DNA of 64,000 nucleotides from Nematostella vectensis (Eukaryota; Cnidaria; Anthozoa; Actiniaria; Edwardsiidae), in contig NC_064039.1 in assembly GCF_932526225.1 (NCBI RefSeq), positions 6,585,001 to 6,649,000 of the forward strand. The letters are read 5' to 3'. Each line of letters starts with the position of its first letter. Position 1 is the stretch's first letter. The notes below the pieces were generated by a model that was given only the letters and a program-made list of their open reading frames with translations, did not search any database and was not told where the DNA came from. The position numbers and the translations under genes are program-made. This document shows, piece by piece, positions 62,101 to 64,000 of this stretch.

Positions 62101-64000
62101 GTCCTAGTTAAATAACCCCCAGGCTTAGAAACAACTGCGTTAGGTAGTACAGTCAAACCAGGGGCAAAGTCCTTTTGAAATTTCCCCTCAAGAAAACCAC
62201 GCAAACTGAGAGGTCGCCAAAGAGACTCCCGCGGAGCATAGCTTTTGACAAAGTCTTTACTTTGTTCCTACGTTCCAAACACATTCTGACAGAACTTAAC
62301 GTAACTCAAACAGAAATAGCCAATCCTATACCGCACCATAGCGCACCGCGTGCATTTAAGAGCCCCATGATAAAAGCTACAAGCAAGTACCATTATTCAA
62401 TCAAACATCGCTCTAAGTTTGGTCGATATAAAAGAATCGGAGCAAGATTTATACGCAAATTGGATACAACTGTTGCAATGTTGATTGCACTTTAATGACC
62501 TTAAATGAAAGCTGCGACGAATAACGTGAATAATGAGTTCGGCTTAAAATGTTGGACAAATGACGGTGCAGTTTTAGATGAAGGTACAGTTAAAATACGG
62601 TAAATTTCATGTTTGTAGTTTTTCAAAAGTTCGCATGTGTTCAAACGAAATGATTCAGGTATTTTGCATGCTATTTGACTGTTTCTAGATCTCTTGATTT
62701 TCTAGCGCAGGAATTCACCTGTAATCTAATCCTTCTTCGCGTGTTGTGCTATCATGGGAAAGACGCCTCCACGATCGATTTCAACCCGCTGGGGGTTCGT
62801 TAGCCTCGAGGACCCGCCGACGAGACCATGGTGAGCGAAGGTAGGACTAAAGCCGCGGCTCTGTGCGAGACCGGATGTAGGGGGTTTTGACCATGTGTTC
62901 TTTATTAAGGGGACTGTGGCCAGTTTTAGGTGAAGAACTTTGCTTTCTCATCAAATAAGGTTATACAATTGCTCTAAGAACATGTTCAAATAGCTATGTT
63001 TATATCTTCAGTGTCTGTAAAGTGCAAAAAGCTGAAGAATGCACTATCCTAGTCTACGAAGCTTAAAAATACACGGGAACGCTTGCTTCGCAGGTCAACC
63101 GTCCCTATGATTTGTTCCAAATATGGAAGATTCCTTTGCGTCTCGAAGTGGACTAGAGGGAAAATGGCGAGGGGTACTAAAGCTAAAAATGTCACTCGAA
63201 GGGGCACATGAGAGATAGGTTGTCACTGAGGGGGGTACACGAGACATAGATCGTCACTTAGTGGGAGCAACGAAGATAGCCACGTAGTACACAATGTACT
63301 CATTTCACTTATATTAGCAACAGTGGGGGGCATTCTGGTCCCTCCCTGGGAGTCACGTTGTCATCTTATCTATTCTAACGACCCCCTCGTGGGCTATCAT
63401 TACAATGGAGAGGGAGCAAAATAATTTTACTAATTGGACGTCGATCCGCTAGCATGCGAGCGCCAGAAAATGTTATAGCAAGCCTTTAGATTACTAGCAA
63501 AATCCTGGATGGGAATTCGAGCATGCGCGCATCAGGCGCGTTTTCGGGGATCATCCGAGTCCCTCTGGGCGTTTTACTCGCCCGCGCCCTGAGACAAAGG
63601 ACTTGTTAAAGATTTATATACAACAGTGAGTTATGTAACGTGCTGCTTTTTTTTCCCATAAGCACGATACAACAGATATACGACTTAAGCGCAAATAACG
63701 TAAGCCTGTAACACCGTAATTACCAGTTAGGGACATTTAAGGACCGGATGCAAGGCCTCTAAATTCGCGATTTACAAAACCTAAGATAGAATGACCAGGA
63801 GTGGCAAATGGTTAACATCTAAAGTTCGATTATAGAGGCATTTACTAGGAAACATATAATACGTCTATCACAAAGCCCACTGGAAATAAAAGACATTTTT
63901 GGTATTTATATTGTAAGCGTTAGTCAATCTTTTACCTAACCAAAACTATAGCAGAAAAGGTAAGCTAGAATAGACCAGAGTCGGTATTCCGGCCGGATGA
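56148..64000. other. Right-hand gene-free stretch
   Basis: AT-rich intergenic-type DNA with no recognised exon, RNA gene or array. Small items: a two-copy repeat near 62035-62178 (ACAACTGCG ... GGGGCAAAGTCCT, about 66 bases), a GTGAG run near 58914-58937, and a GC-richer patch at 62740-62880 with a short ATG-led reading ending at a GTGAGC donor-like site. Confidence 0.45.

Noticed and set aside
62175-62495. 106-codon plus-strand frame rich in Lys, Arg and His
   Set aside because: No homology, no ATG context worth noting, no splice partners; probably chance.

Overview
This is eukaryotic, intron-rich, moderately AT-rich DNA, and its content points to a cnidarian, most likely a sea anemone such as Nematostella (inferred; no species marker was checked). 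The reasons are an FGF receptor whose kinase is very close to bilaterian FGFRs, FGF8-type ligands, a single-exon Sprouty-like gene, and short dispersed repeats with a start resembling CAACCTCGTNCCCAGGG, which I recall as common in anthozoan genomes. Nothing looks bacterial or viral.

Four protein-coding genes can be supported, and all belong to one pathway. (1) An FGF receptor tyrosine kinase on the + strand, about 253-12443, in 14 coding exons (about 894 residues): signal peptide, three Ig domains each on a single exon, a 33-base mini-exon, a transmembrane exon, a kinase on eight exons and a tail with a YLDL motif. (2) A Sprouty-like intracellular antagonist on the + strand, 21473-22243, with one coding exon and a probable 5'UTR intron. 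(3) An FGF8-like ligand on the - strand, 40532 down to 34766, in five exons. (4) A second FGF8-like ligand on the - strand, 51530 down to 47271, in five exons with the same intron phases. Receptor, ligands and feedback inhibitor therefore lie within about 51 kb. The two + genes and the two - genes face each other across a repeat-filled gap.

Between and beyond the genes the DNA is dominated by unrelated tandem repeats: a 19-base array (14.77-16.19 kb), a 52-base array (24.16-25.19 kb), a 21-base array (25.73-25.86 kb), a very large 15-base array (26.58-34.09 kb), a 32-base array (46.27-46.92 kb) and a 101-base array (53.39-55.2 kb). Several short inverted-repeat (MITE-like) families are scattered through introns and intergenic DNA, and two of these families have a copy in FGFR introns and another copy near 43-46 kb. 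The long open frames inside the arrays are by-products of unit lengths divisible by three, or of stop-poor composition, and I do not call them genes. From 55.2 kb to the right edge I recognise no gene.

How they fit together (established for the families): secreted FGF8-type ligands bind the Ig domains of the receptor, the kinase autophosphorylates at paired activation-loop tyrosines and the tail recruits PLC-gamma, and MAPK output induces Sprouty, which damps the pathway. Three ACCGGAAG-type ETS-like sites upstream of the Sprouty gene fit such feedback (inference). Exon boundaries were set by reading splice sites and frame by eye. The 5' exons of the two ligand genes are the least certain part.
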